64,000 bases of DNA from Kribbella capetownensis (GCF_004331485.1 NZ_SJKD01000009.1:331520-395519), one strand, 5' to 3'; positions 8,567 through 17,599 are shown, numbered from the stretch's first letter. Notes: generated by a model not told the origin, from the sequence alone. Numbers and translations are program-made.

Positions 8567-9460
8567 TCAGGAGCGTCCCTTCGGGTTGACCGCGTCGCGG
8601 AGTACGTCGCCGAGGGTGATCAGGCTCAGTACGGTCGCGGCGAGGAAGATGCCCGGGTAGATCAGGGTGTGCGGTGCCTGCTGGAACCTGGACTGCGCGG
8701 TGGCGAGTTGCAGGCCCCACGAGATCGACGGCGCCCGCAGGCCGAGGCCGAGGAACGTCAGTGTCGACTCCGCGACGATCACGCCTCCGACGGTCAGGGT
8801 GGCGACCGCAAGCACCGGGCCGATCGAGTTCGGCAACACATAGTGACTGAGAATGCGGGTGGTCGGGAACCCCATGGCCTTCGCCGCTTGCACATACTCC
8901 GCGTCCCGGGTCGCGCGAACCGTCGTACGGACCATCCGGGCGAGCGCAGGCCAGGAGAACAACGCGAGCACGAGGGCGACCGACAGGACCGACCGCTTGC
9001 CGAGACTGTTCAGTACGACGATCGCCCCGAGCAGGAACGGGAAGCCGAGGAACACATCGGTCAGCCGGGCCAGCACCGAGTCCGCCCAACCACCGACGTA
9101 CCCGGCGATGGTGCCGACTCCGACGGCGATGACGAGCGCGACCAGTGTGCACATCAGTCCGACCGCGAGCGACGCGCGAGCGCCGTGAACGACGTTCGCG
9201 TACACATCGCAGCCCTGCAGGTCCTGCCCGAACGGATGCCCGTGCGACGACGGACGGGCACTCGCCGAGATGTCGCACGCGCGCGGATCCGGGTTGCCGA
9301 ACCAGCCGCCGACCCACCCCGGGAACAGAGCGAGCAGCAGGAGTACGGCGAGCACGGTCAGCGGCACCCAGAACAGCACGCGGCGGCGGACGGTCGCCCA
9401 GACCCCGCGCCCGGCCAGGGTGTCCTCCTCGATCGGCTGCACCAGCACCTGGTCAGTCAT
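8567..9460 (-). CDS. Peptide ABC importer permease (DppC/OppC type)
   Basis: This 297-aa inner-membrane permease has one helix at about residues 28-48. A roughly 50-residue periplasmic-side loop with two cysteines follows, then five further helices. The BPD_transp_1 signature EAA region reads YVQAAKAMGFPTTRILSHYV, where the coupling helix contacts the ATPase. The ATG overlaps the DppB stop by 8 nt. It pairs with the DppB-type permease at 9453-10379. Confidence 0.92.
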   Translation of the reverse strand: MTDQVLVQPIEEDTLAGRGVWATVRRRVLFWVPLTVLAVLLLLALFPGWVGGWFGNPDPRACDISASARPSSHGHPFGQDLQGCDVYANVVHGARASLAVGLMCTLVALVIAVGVGTIAGYVGGWADSVLARLTDVFLGFPFLLGAIVVLNSLGKRSVLSVALVLALFSWPALARMVRTTVRATRDAEYVQAAKAMGFPTTRILSHYVLPNSIGPVLAVATLTVGGVIVAESTLTFLGLGLRAPSISWGLQLATAQSRFQQAPHTLIYPGIFLAATVLSLITLGDVLRDAVNPKGRS

Positions 9461-10379
9461 GGCGGATCCTCGGGTCGAGCAGCGAGTTGAGCAGATCGAC
9501 GACCACGCTGGTCAGCAGGAAGATCAGGATCAGCGCGGTCGCGATGCCGACCACGGTCGGACCCTCGTGCACCCGGATCGACTGGAACAGCAACTGACCG
9601 ACACCGGGCAGGTTGAAGATGCCCTCGGTCACCACGGCACCGCCGAGCAACGCGCCCAGGTCGATCGCCAGATAGGTCAGCACCGGGATCGACGAGTTCC
9701 GCAGTACATGGATGCCGACCACTCGCCGCCGGGTCAGACCCTTGGCCCACAACGCCCGGACGAAGTCCGAACTCATCGTGTCGACCACGCTTCCCCGGGT
9801 CAGCCGCGCCACCGCAGCCAGCCCATACAGCGCCAGCACCGTCGCCGGCAGCAGATACGACAACGGCCAGCCGTCGGTCACGCCCGCGATCGGCAGCAGC
9901 GACAGCTTCACACCGAACACCAGTTGCGCGGTCACAGCCATGACGAAGATCGGCACCGAGGTGATCAGGATCGTCAGGATCAGTACGCCGCGGTCGATCC
10001 AGGTGTTCTTCCGCAACCCGGCGATCAGGCCGAGACCGACCCCGATCACGACCTGGATCACCCACGCGGTCAACGCCAACCGGATCGTCACGGGCCATCG
10101 CGTCGCGAGCCGCTCCGCCACCGACCGGCCGCGGAAGTCGACGCCGAGGTCGCCGGTCAGCAGATGGCCGAGATAGCGCAGGTACTGCGACCAGAGCGGG
10201 TCGTTCAGGTGGTAGAGCTCCCGGATCCGCTCGACCACCGCCGGGGACAGCGGCTGATCGCCACCCAGGCTGGAGATCGGGTCGCCAGGCAGCGCGAACA
10301 CGGCCGCGTAGATGGCGAACGTGACGCCGAAGAACACCAGGACGAGTTCGATCACCCGCCGGATGGTAAAGCGCAGCAT
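9453..10379 (-). CDS. Peptide ABC importer permease (DppB/OppB type)
   Basis: This 308-aa permease starts MLRFTIRRVIELVLVFFGV, the classic DppB first helix. The ALPGDP motif sits near residue 28, and GDLGVDFRG and the LPGVGQL motif are also present. About six membrane helices are predicted. The ATG at 10379 overlaps the upstream carboxypeptidase stop (TGATG), so longer upstream starts are unlikely. It forms the translocation channel with the next gene. Confidence 0.92.
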   Translation of the reverse strand: MLRFTIRRVIELVLVFFGVTFAIYAAVFALPGDPISSLGGDQPLSPAVVERIRELYHLNDPLWSQYLRYLGHLLTGDLGVDFRGRSVAERLATRWPVTIRLALTAWVIQVVIGVGLGLIAGLRKNTWIDRGVLILTILITSVPIFVMAVTAQLVFGVKLSLLPIAGVTDGWPLSYLLPATVLALYGLAAVARLTRGSVVDTMSSDFVRALWAKGLTRRRVVGIHVLRNSSIPVLTYLAIDLGALLGGAVVTEGIFNLPGVGQLLFQSIRVHEGPTVVGIATALILIFLLTSVVVDLLNSLLDPRIRHD

Positions 10380-11755
10380 CAGCCCGCCTCTCGCCGGACG
10401 GCGTTCAGCAGCGCGAGGGTGGCGGCGTACTGGACTCCGACCAGGTCCTTGATCGGGACGGTCCGCAGTTCCTGGTCGAGTGCAGCGGCCTCCTCCTGCC
10501 ACTCGCTGTAGAGCTCACGCATCCGCCGACTCAGTGGGTGCAGTGCGGCGGCCGCACTCCCCCGCGCGATCTCGCCCTCGAGCGAGCGCAGCAGCATGCC
10601 GCCGAACCGCAGCCGGAACGACCGGTGCACATCGGTCAGCCCGAAGGCCTCCGCGACCGTCGCCACCCGCGCGGGGTCCTCCTTCTCGGCTCGGAGCCGG
10701 TCGCGTTCCGGCCGCTTGGCCAGGTACGGGAGGAAGGCGTCGGTCGCCCGGACCAGCTGCGAATCGTCGGACAGGTACGCACGGGCGGCGTCGAAGATCT
10801 CGATCATCGCGTCGAGATCCTTGCCCAGGGCATCGGCCATCCGGGCCAGCACGTCGCGGTACGGCACGTCGCTCGGCGTCTGGTCGTCGTTCGCGGGATG
10901 CGTCCAGTACGGCAGCTCGGCGACCAGACTGACCGTCCCGTGCCGCTCGGCGTACTCCGACGATGATCCACCTGACGACGAGTACGGCGTCAGCCCCAGA
11001 CTCTCGGTGTAGTCGTACGTCGCCTTGGCCGAGATCATCTCGTAGACCGCGGGACCGAGCGGCCGCGCGACCGGGCTCTCGGGCTCGCCCAGGTCGAGCG
11101 GCAGACCGAACGACGCGGTGATCGCGTGCAACTCGTCGACGAAACCACCGAGCTCACGGCTGACGTAGTAGTACACGCCGCCGACCTCGGTGTTGTGCAA
11201 CGAGACGGCGACCACCGGCTTGAGCTCGTCGATCACCCGCATCAGCGCGAACGTCTCGGGCATCACCTGGTCGAAGTACGCGCTCTTGTACTGGAACGGG
11301 AACGACCACTCGACCTGCTCGGCCGGGGCCGGGCGGTAGAAGTGCTCGAGACAGTTCACCCGGTTGAACGGACCGTCGAACCAGCCTTCGTTCAGGCGGG
11401 TGCCGTCCGGGTCGATGCAGCCGATGATGTTCCAGCGGCAGCCGCCGCGGAGGTCCTCGTCGGCACACAGGTCCTCGGCCAGCCGGATCGCGGTCCAGAA
11501 GCCGATCGGTTCGTTCGGGTGCACGCCGGCGTACACGAGCGCTTCGTCGGGGCCGGTGCCGATCGAGTACATCGTGATCGGGTCGCCGAGGCGCGACGTA
11601 CCGATCCGTCGCCTGGTGACCAGGTCCGGATAGCGGCCGGCCAGTTCGTCGAGGCGCTCGGTGATCTCGTCGACGCCTGGGAAGTGGTCGAGGCCGGGCA
11701 CGCGGTGGGCCCGCTCCAGGATGTCCTGGAGCGGGCCGCCGTTGGTTGCCGCCAT
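10379..11755 (-). CDS. M14-family zinc carboxypeptidase
   Basis: This 458-aa protein has the metallocarboxypeptidase zinc site His79-x-x-Glu82 (HPNE) and third ligand His187 (SLHN). A candidate catalytic glutamate lies in AELPYW near residue 291. No signal peptide is present, so it should work in the cytoplasm on peptides delivered by the ABC importer encoded around it. M14 enzymes of this kind include ordinary carboxypeptidases and gamma-D-Glu-meso-diaminopimelate peptidases acting on cell-wall peptides; the sequence alone does not decide between them. The ATG at 11755 overlaps the TGA of the binding protein; a TTG one codon earlier is an alternative. Confidence 0.87.
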   Translation of the reverse strand: MAATNGGPLQDILERAHRVPGLDHFPGVDEITERLDELAGRYPDLVTRRRIGTSRLGDPITMYSIGTGPDEALVYAGVHPNEPIGFWTAIRLAEDLCADEDLRGGCRWNIIGCIDPDGTRLNEGWFDGPFNRVNCLEHFYRPAPAEQVEWSFPFQYKSAYFDQVMPETFALMRVIDELKPVVAVSLHNTEVGGVYYYVSRELGGFVDELHAITASFGLPLDLGEPESPVARPLGPAVYEMISAKATYDYTESLGLTPYSSSGGSSSEYAERHGTVSLVAELPYWTHPANDDQTPSDVPYRDVLARMADALGKDLDAMIEIFDAARAYLSDDSQLVRATDAFLPYLAKRPERDRLRAEKEDPARVATVAEAFGLTDVHRSFRLRFGGMLLRSLEGEIARGSAAAALHPLSRRMRELYSEWQEEAAALDQELRTVPIKDLVGVQYAATLALLNAVRREAG

Positions 11756-13350
11756 CAACTATCCGCCAGGGTGGTGTTCTCGAGCTCCAGGCTGCCCGCG
11801 CCTTCGGCCAGCTTCGCGATCCGGTCCGAGGTCGCGTAGGTGTACTTCTCGAAGAACATCGGCGGCGCCGGGAAGTCCTTGATGATCGCCTTCTGGACCT
11901 CGACGTACCCCTCGATCGCCTTCTGCGGATCGACCTGCGCGTCCGCCTTGGCCAGCAACTGCTCGACCTGCGGGGTGTAGTAGGGAATGCAGTTCACGCA
12001 GCCGCCGGCCTTGGTGTAGAAGGACCGCAGCGTGTTCTGCTGGCTGGCGTAGAGGGCGCCCCAGCGGGAGAAGTACGGACCGCTCAGCTTCTTCTCGTTG
12101 CGCAGCTTCTGGAACTCCGGGAAGTCGGTGGTCGGCGTCGCGGTGACGTCCTTGATACCGAGGTTCTGCCGGAGCTGGTTGGCGTAGGCGTTGTACAGGT
12201 CGTCGAGACCGGAACCGCCCGGGTAGCGGATCTCCATCTTGCCGCTGAAGCCACCTGCCTCGGCCAGCAACTGCTTGGCCTTGGTCGGGTTGAACGTGCA
12301 CAGCTCACCGCACAGGTCCTTCGGCGTACCCGGCTCACCCGGTGGGGTCAGTGCGGTGGCGGGCGTCCAGATCCCGCCGTAGATCACGTTGCTGACGGCC
12401 TGGCGGTCGATCGCCATCGAGATCGCTTCGCGGACCCGGACGTCCTGGTAGCGCTTGTCCCACAGCGGCAGGCCGAGGTAGTTCATGCCGAGGCCCTCGA
12501 AGACGTACGCACGGTCGCCGAAGTCCTTCTTCACCTGCGCCATCCGGGCCGCCGGCACGAAGATGATGTCGGTGTTGCCGGCCTGGACGTCGGTGTAGGC
12601 GGTGGTCATGTCGGTGTACGGCTTGAAGACGATCTCGTCGATGCTCGGCTTCGGGCCATGGTAGTTCGCGAAGGCCTTGACCGTCATCGGCTCGTTCTCG
12701 GTGTAGCTGCCGTCCATCTCGAACGGCCCGTTGCCGATCGGCTTCTTGCCGTACCCGTCGAGGTCCTTGTACGCCGCCTCAGGCATCGGGAAGAACCCGG
12801 TCTGCGCCTGCGACAGCTGGGTCGGGAACTGCCCGTCGGGGCTCTTCAGCGTGACCGTGAAGGTGAGCTCGTCGACGACCTTCAGGCCGGACAGCTCCTT
12901 GGTCTTCGGCGTGCCCTTGGCCGGGTTGAGAGCGTCGTACCCGGCGATGTTGACCAGTTGGCCGCTGTTCTCCCAGGCGTTCGGGCCGTACGCGACCGTG
13001 CTCCACGCCTTCACATAGCTCTCCGCGGTGACCTTCTCGCCGTTGTGGAAGGTCCAGCCCGGGCGCAGCTTGACGGTCCAGTGCACGGCGTCGGTCGACT
13101 TGACCGACTCGGCGTTCAGGTAGGTCAGGCTGCCGTCGCTCTTCACGTAGGTGAGCGCGGAGAACAGCGCCTTGTCCTGCGCGAAGGCGATGGTCTGACG
13201 GCCCGGGTTCAGCGTGACCGGGTCGTCGACGGCAAACGAGATCGACCGCACCCCGTCGGCCGGGGAGGCGGAGCCGCCGCCGGAACAGCCTGACAGCGTG
13301 AGGGCGCCGGCGAGCAGGACGGCGGTCACCCGGACAGCACGGCGTTTCAT
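11755..13350 (-). CDS. Peptide-binding lipoprotein (solute-binding protein family 5)
   Basis: This 531-aa DppA/OppA-type receptor begins with MKRR, a hydrophobic stretch and lipobox LSGC near residue 20, so it is a lipoprotein anchored outside the membrane. The mature part has the family-5 pattern (WTFHNGEKV, PIGNGPF, REAISMAIDR). The ATG at 13350 has GGAGG 4 nt upstream. It is the first gene of a seven-gene operon that also encodes two peptidases, two permeases, a regulator and the ATPase. The peptide specificity is not readable from sequence. Confidence 0.92.
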   Translation of the reverse strand: MKRRAVRVTAVLLAGALTLSGCSGGGSASPADGVRSISFAVDDPVTLNPGRQTIAFAQDKALFSALTYVKSDGSLTYLNAESVKSTDAVHWTVKLRPGWTFHNGEKVTAESYVKAWSTVAYGPNAWENSGQLVNIAGYDALNPAKGTPKTKELSGLKVVDELTFTVTLKSPDGQFPTQLSQAQTGFFPMPEAAYKDLDGYGKKPIGNGPFEMDGSYTENEPMTVKAFANYHGPKPSIDEIVFKPYTDMTTAYTDVQAGNTDIIFVPAARMAQVKKDFGDRAYVFEGLGMNYLGLPLWDKRYQDVRVREAISMAIDRQAVSNVIYGGIWTPATALTPPGEPGTPKDLCGELCTFNPTKAKQLLAEAGGFSGKMEIRYPGGSGLDDLYNAYANQLRQNLGIKDVTATPTTDFPEFQKLRNEKKLSGPYFSRWGALYASQQNTLRSFYTKAGGCVNCIPYYTPQVEQLLAKADAQVDPQKAIEGYVEVQKAIIKDFPAPPMFFEKYTYATSDRIAKLAEGAGSLELENTTLADS

Positions 13351-13435
13351 GGGTCCTCCAGCTACTTCCGCGGCCGCAGGGCGGGCCGACTGTGTTCCCC
13401 CGATCCTGGATGCCCTGAGCTTGTAGCGCAATAGG

Positions 13436-13452
13436 GAAACTTGGGAAGTTTC
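13436..13452. promoter_or_regulatory. Palindromic operator candidate of the peptide operon
   Basis: GAAACTT-GGG-AAGTTTC is a perfect 7-bp inverted repeat with a 3-bp centre. It lies 85 nt before the start of the binding-protein gene and 60 nt past the end of the leftward MarR gene. It is AT-rich against a GC-rich background, and its size fits a MarR/GbsR-type dimer site. The regulator encoded in the operon or the adjacent MarR protein could bind it. Confidence 0.5.
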
Positions 13453-13512
13453 AGTAGGAAATGAACTCTTAGCGCGGGCGTAACAGTTGGAGACGCACTC
13501 ATCAGGCTTGGA

Positions 13513-14016
13513 TCAGCTGAAGTCGCCGGCGTTGTGGCGGAGCGGTTCGAGCACCGACCAGAGCATCTTCAGCTGCTCGTCGGTGAGGCCGCTGAGCGCG
13601 AAATCGGCGGCCACCAGGTCGGCCGTGGCGCGCTCGACCAGCTCCCGTCCGTCCTGGGTGATCTCGCACAGGACTGCCCGGCCGTCGTCCGGATGCGGGG
13701 TCCGGGTCACCAGCCCGGCCGCCTCCAGCCGCCGCACGATCGAGGTCACCGACGTCGGGTGCACCTGCAGCCGCTCGCCCATCTTCCCCAGCGGCAGCGA
13801 CCCGCGTCGCGAGAACGTGAGCAGCACCAGCGCCTCGAACCGTGCGAAGGTCAACCCGTGCTTGCGAAGGATGTCGTCCAGTTCCCCGATGACGATCTGC
13901 TGGGCCCGCATCAGCGACGTGACGGCCCGCATCTGCTCGACCGCACCCCACCGCCGCCCCCACTGCCGCGACGCCTCGTCGATCGGATCGAACGGCAACG
14001 CCCTCTTCCTCGCCAT
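13513..14016 (-). CDS. MarR-family transcriptional regulator
   Basis: This 167-aa protein has a MarR winged helix at about residues 50-135: LGKMGERLQVHPTSVTSIV is the recognition region and TPHPDDGRAV is the wing. Its long N-terminal helical arm (1-45) is typical of dimerising MarR proteins. It is transcribed towards the peptide operon but ends about 160 nt before that operon starts. It is divergent from a small broken gene only 32 nt away. The ligand and target are unknown; an operator in the short divergent gap or the palindrome at 13436 is possible. Confidence 0.9.
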   Translation of the reverse strand: MARKRALPFDPIDEASRQWGRRWGAVEQMRAVTSLMRAQQIVIGELDDILRKHGLTFARFEALVLLTFSRRGSLPLGKMGERLQVHPTSVTSIVRRLEAAGLVTRTPHPDDGRAVLCEITQDGRELVERATADLVAADFALSGLTDEQLKMLWSVLEPLRHNAGDFS

Positions 14017-14048
14017 GAGCCGAAGATTAGCTGGAGACTAGGCACACC

Positions 14049-14364
14049 ATGGCCAGACTCAGAGATTCGGACTTCCCGGCGCTCGGCACCGACCCGCCCG
14101 CGGAGCAGTATCAGCCTCCGCTTCCGCTGGGATCACCACCAGGCCAACCAGGCGATCCGGACGCTGTTCGCGTTCAAGGATTCCTATCCGACCTATCGCC
14201 GGACCGCCGAGGACCTGCGGAACGAAGCCTGGTTGTACGTCCAGCGGGCCGGCCGGTACACATCCACCGAGGATCCGGCCAAGCTGCTGACCGAGCGCGT
14301 GGTGGAGATCAGCCACACCGAGACCGCCGACTGGGAAGAAGCACTCAAGCAGCGGAGCGTCTGA
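14049..14364 (+). pseudogene. Small gene with an apparent +1 frameshift (about 105 aa if joined)
   Basis: The ATG at 14049 opens a reading frame with good actinobacterial codon bias for about 20 codons (MARLRDSDFPALGTDP). The bias then fades, while the frame one base ahead becomes strongly coding from about 14113 to its stop at 14364 (SLRFRWDHHQANQAIRTL onwards). That second frame has no ATG or GTG of its own. One extra base near 14112 would join the two halves. It could be a true pseudogene, a sequencing error or programmed frameshifting. I do not recognise the family; the C-terminal part is helical and charged. Confidence 0.55.
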
Positions 14365-14395
14365 AAGTGTCTGTGGGGTCTGGGAGGGTCCGGGT

Positions 14396-15142
14396 ATGAC
14401 GTTGTCGACGGAGCAGGCCGAGTTCTACTTGGGGCACGTGCGGAGTGAGGGTGCTCGGCTGGGTGAAGTCGGGCGGATGGGGCTGGATGCGGCAGTGCCG
14501 AGTTGTCCGGGGTGGACCGTGGAGTCGGTACTGCGGCATGTGGCGCTGGTGTATGTGCACAAGGTGGAGGTGCTGCGGCTCGGCGCGCTGCCCGATCCGT
14601 GGCCGCCAGACTTCGACGCACGGGACACGTTCGAGTGGTACGACGAGGCGCTCGCGGCGATCGTGGCCGCGTTGGAGAAGGCCGGTACGTCGCTGGAGAC
14701 CTGGACGTTCAATCCGGACGACGCCACCTCGGGCTTCTGGTACCGGCGGATGGCGCTGGAGAGTGTCGTGCACCGAATAGACGTCGAGCAGGCGCACGAC
14801 GTGGTCACACCGATCGCCGCCGAACTGGCGCTCGACGGCATCGACGAGTTGCTGTTCCCGAACCTCGGTGGACCGTGGTGGGAGGAGGGCGACACCGATC
14901 ACCCCCTCGACGCGACCGTGCGCATCACGTCCGAGGGCCGCACGTGGACCGTCACCGCGGACAGCACCATCGTCACCGTGCAGCAGGGCGCCGAGGGCGA
15001 CGCGGCCGCCGAGATCTTCGGATCACCCGACGCGGTGTTCCTCTGGTTGTGGGGCCGCACGGACGCTTCCGCGATCCAGACGGCCGGCGACGCGAGCGTC
15101 GTGCAGGAGTTCCGTGCGCGGGTCGCGGAGGCCACTCGCTGA
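14396..15142 (+). CDS. Maleylpyruvate isomerase-type (DinB/MDMPI fold) mycothiol-dependent protein
   Basis: This 248-aa protein has the MDMPI N-terminal pattern. VPSCPGWTVESVLRHVALVY spans about residues 35-55, where the His in RHVA is a metal ligand, and the second histidine pair comes from the ESVVHRIDVEQAH region (about 120-135). The C-terminal about 90 residues form the usual SCP2-like MDMPI_C domain. Family members use or bind mycothiol, the actinobacterial thiol, and many are of unknown substrate. A GGGAGG site lies about 8 nt before the ATG. It is followed by YciI and an ECF42 sigma factor. Confidence 0.82.
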   Translation: MTLSTEQAEFYLGHVRSEGARLGEVGRMGLDAAVPSCPGWTVESVLRHVALVYVHKVEVLRLGALPDPWPPDFDARDTFEWYDEALAAIVAALEKAGTSLETWTFNPDDATSGFWYRRMALESVVHRIDVEQAHDVVTPIAAELALDGIDELLFPNLGGPWWEEGDTDHPLDATVRITSEGRTWTVTADSTIVTVQQGAEGDAAAEIFGSPDAVFLWLWGRTDASAIQTAGDASVVQEFRARVAEATR

Positions 15143-15224
15143 CGGATGTCCTGTTCGCGGGTTGCTGTTCGTTCACTTGCCGAGGGACCAGAGTGGATCC
15201 TGAAGCACGGAAAGGAGTGGGCTG

Positions 15225-15572
15225 ATGGCGCAGTACCTGGCGCTCGTTTACAGCGCGGACGTGGACTGGTTCGCACCTGAGCAGGCCGAGGAGCTCGCGG
15301 AGTACCGGCGGTTCCAGGACGACAACGCCGGCCTGATCACCGCCAGCGCGGTGCTCCACCCGACCAGTACGGCGACCGTCGTACGGGTGGAAGGCGCTCG
15401 CGGCGGGAAGGTCGTCACCACCGACGGGCCGTACGCGGAGACGAAGGAAGCCCTGACCGGCTACTACCTGGTCGAGGCCGAGGACCTGGAGGCGGCGATC
15501 GCGATCGCCCAGCAGATCCCGTCGGCCTGGAACGGCGCGGTCGAGGTCCGCCCGGTGATCCGGGCCCGCTGA
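15225..15572 (+). CDS. YciI-like DGPF-domain protein linked to ECF sigma factor
   Basis: This 115-aa protein has the DGPF/DGPY motif (TTDGPYAETKE near residue 65) that defines the family. It has the ferredoxin-like YciI fold and no membrane segment. DGPF genes directly upstream of ECF42 sigma factors are a conserved actinobacterial arrangement, and here the sigma factor starts 12 nt downstream. Its biochemical role is unknown. AAGGAG precedes the ATG. Confidence 0.88.
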   Translation: MAQYLALVYSADVDWFAPEQAEELAEYRRFQDDNAGLITASAVLHPTSTATVVRVEGARGGKVVTTDGPYAETKEALTGYYLVEAEDLEAAIAIAQQIPSAWNGAVEVRPVIRAR

Positions 15573-15583
15573 AGACTCCGACG

Positions 15584-16816
15584 ATGGAGCCAGGGCACGA
15601 CGCGGTGGCCGAGACGGTCCGGGTCGAGGGGACTCGCATCCTCGCGACGCTGATCCGGACCGTCGGCGACGTGCAACTCGCCGAGGACGCCGTCCAGGAG
15701 GCCACCCTGGCGGCCCTCGGCGCCTGGCCGGTGACCGGCGTACCGCCCGAGCCGCGCGCCTGGATGACCGTGACTGCCCGGCGCAAGGCGATCGACATCA
15801 TCCGGCGCGAGCGGGCCCGAGCCGACAAGGAACGTGACAGCACCCGGCTGATCGAGCTCGGCCGCACCGACATCGTCCCGGCCGCGGTCGTCCAGGACGA
15901 CCTGCTGCGGCTGATCTTCACGTGTTGCCACCCGGCGCTGTCGCCGCCAACCAGGGTCGCGTTGGCCTTGCGCACCTTGTGCGGACTGTCTCCCACGCAG
16001 ATCGCCGGCGTCATGCTGACCACCGAGGCCGCGACCGCGAAGCGCCTCACCCGGGCACGGCAGAAGATCGCCGCCGCCCGCATCCCGTACCGGGTGCCGC
16101 CCGAGGCCGAACTCCCCGAGCGCCTGCCCGCCGTCTGCGGCGTGGTCCACAGCCTCTACACCTCCGGCCATGCTCCGGTCGAAGGACAGACGGCGTACGA
16201 CGTCGATGTCTGCGCGGAGGCCATCCGACTGGCGGAGCTCCTGCACGAACTGCTGCCCGAGCAGCAGATGCCGACCGCCGTACTCGCACTGCTGCTGCTC
16301 ACCGAGGCGCGCCGGCCCGCCCGACTGGACGCCGACGGTGACGTCGTCACGCTCGACCAGCAAGACCGCAGCCGCTGGGACAACGCCGCGATCGCCCGCG
16401 GGATCGACCTTCTCAACGACTCGCTCCTGCGATCGAACCAGCAGGCCGACGCCTATCAACTCCAGGCCGCCATCGCGGCCGAGCACGCCCGCGCAGCCAC
16501 TTACGACACGACGGACTGGACCGAGATCCTCCGCCTGTACGAGCTCCTGGTGTCGGTAGCGCCCAGCCCAGCAGCCGACCTGGGGCTCGCGGTCGCGGCC
16601 GCCGAAGCAAAAGACACCACAGCGGGACTCGCGTTGCTCAGCGAGCTCACGCCCAGTCCACGCTGGCACGCCGTCCGCGCCGAGCTACTGGCCCGCGATC
16701 ACCGGTACGACGAAGCCGTCGGGGAACTCACCAAGGCGCTGGAAGGTCCGTCGACCGACGCCGAACGACGCCATCGCGAGCGCCGTCTCGAGCTCTTCCG
16801 AGCCGCGGCGGACTGA
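15584..16816 (+). CDS. ECF42-type RNA polymerase sigma factor with long C-terminal TPR-like extension
   Basis: This 410-aa protein has sigma region 2 at about 15-85 (AEDAVQEATLAAL, the core-binding and -10 recognition part) and region 4 at about 110-165. A roughly 240-residue helical extension follows, with TPR-like repeats (for example LAVAAAEAKDTTAGLALLSEL). Normal ECF sigmas are about 180 aa; the extension is diagnostic of group ECF42, which replaces a classic anti-sigma factor. It is co-transcribed with the DGPF gene and ends 2 nt before the convergent PH-domain gene. Confidence 0.9.
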   Translation: MEPGHDAVAETVRVEGTRILATLIRTVGDVQLAEDAVQEATLAALGAWPVTGVPPEPRAWMTVTARRKAIDIIRRERARADKERDSTRLIELGRTDIVPAAVVQDDLLRLIFTCCHPALSPPTRVALALRTLCGLSPTQIAGVMLTTEAATAKRLTRARQKIAAARIPYRVPPEAELPERLPAVCGVVHSLYTSGHAPVEGQTAYDVDVCAEAIRLAELLHELLPEQQMPTAVLALLLLTEARRPARLDADGDVVTLDQQDRSRWDNAAIARGIDLLNDSLLRSNQQADAYQLQAAIAAEHARAATYDTTDWTEILRLYELLVSVAPSPAADLGLAVAAAEAKDTTAGLALLSELTPSPRWHAVRAELLARDHRYDEAVGELTKALEGPSTDAERRHRERRLELFRAAAD

Positions 16817-16818
16817 GC

Positions 16819-17535
16819 TCAGTCCTCGTCGGTCCAGTTGCCGCGTTCGCTGTTGAAGATCGACTTCGACGCCGGACCCGAGGATGGTGGTGGGCCACCG
16901 CGACGCGCCGGCGCGGGTGCGGGCACCGTGGTGGTGATCTCCTGCGCGGAGTCCATCCCGATTGGACCGGTGCCGTCGTCATCGGAGTCGTCGTCGCCCT
17001 CCACCACGTCGACGCTGGCCGACGCGCGCAGACCGGTGCGCTGGATCACTCGCTGGATGGTCAGGTCACGGTCGTCGGGACGGCTGACCCACTTGATCTC
17101 GCGGAAGCCCTGGTCCTGGGCCGCGGACTCGAAGACGAAGTGGCCGTAGCCGAAGATCCGGCCGACGATCGGCTTCTGCAGGGTGATGTCCAGGACTCGC
17201 GCGATCGGTGTGGTCGCGACGGTCTGGGAGAAGACGCCGCGGATCCGCATGACCCGCATGTTGGTGACCACGAACCGGTCCCGGTGGTGGGTGAGGAACT
17301 GCCAGAAGGCATGCGCGAGCAGCACCAGCACGAGCGCCAGGACGACGGGCTGGCCGCCGATCGGAGTGGTCACCATCGCGATCAGCAGGGCCGTCGCCAG
17401 CGCGACCTCGAGCATCGGCACCGAATAGACCACCCAGTGCTGCCGGACCTCGTCGATGACGACCTCGCCCTCGTCCGAGATCAGGTGCCGCCGGACCTTC
17501 GGGTCGAAGATCCGGAACAGGCCTATGCCGGCCAT
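16819..17535 (-). CDS. Membrane protein with bacterial PH (YdbT/DUF304-like) domain
   Basis: This 238-aa protein has two adjacent membrane helices (about 35-52 and 60-82). The PH-type beta domain follows (FVVTNMRVMRIRGVFSQTVATTPIARV, split at 88-116), and the C-terminal tail of about 70 residues is acidic and then Pro/Ala-rich and disordered. The PH domain faces the cytoplasm. The function is unknown, though such proteins are widespread in actinobacteria. The start ATG at 17535 has GGGGAG close upstream. It lies downstream of the tiny membrane-peptide gene but is separated from it by a hairpin. Confidence 0.85.
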   Translation of the reverse strand: MAGIGLFRIFDPKVRRHLISDEGEVVIDEVRQHWVVYSVPMLEVALATALLIAMVTTPIGGQPVVLALVLVLLAHAFWQFLTHHRDRFVVTNMRVMRIRGVFSQTVATTPIARVLDITLQKPIVGRIFGYGHFVFESAAQDQGFREIKWVSRPDDRDLTIQRVIQRTGLRASASVDVVEGDDDSDDDGTGPIGMDSAQEITTTVPAPAPARRGGPPPSSGPASKSIFNSERGNWTDED

Positions 17536-17599
17536 CCACTCACTCCCCTACCACCCTCTCCGGCCATCGCAGCGGGCTGCTCCGCGGTCCATACAGCCA

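Noticed and set aside
7127..9490. 787-codon open frame antisense to hydrolase and DppC
   Set aside because: It is a shadow of two well-defined genes and has the composition of a GC artefact.
15225..16816. YciI plus long sigma factor as a novel signalling pair
   Set aside because: DGPF protein followed by ECF42 with a TPR extension is an established actinobacterial arrangement.
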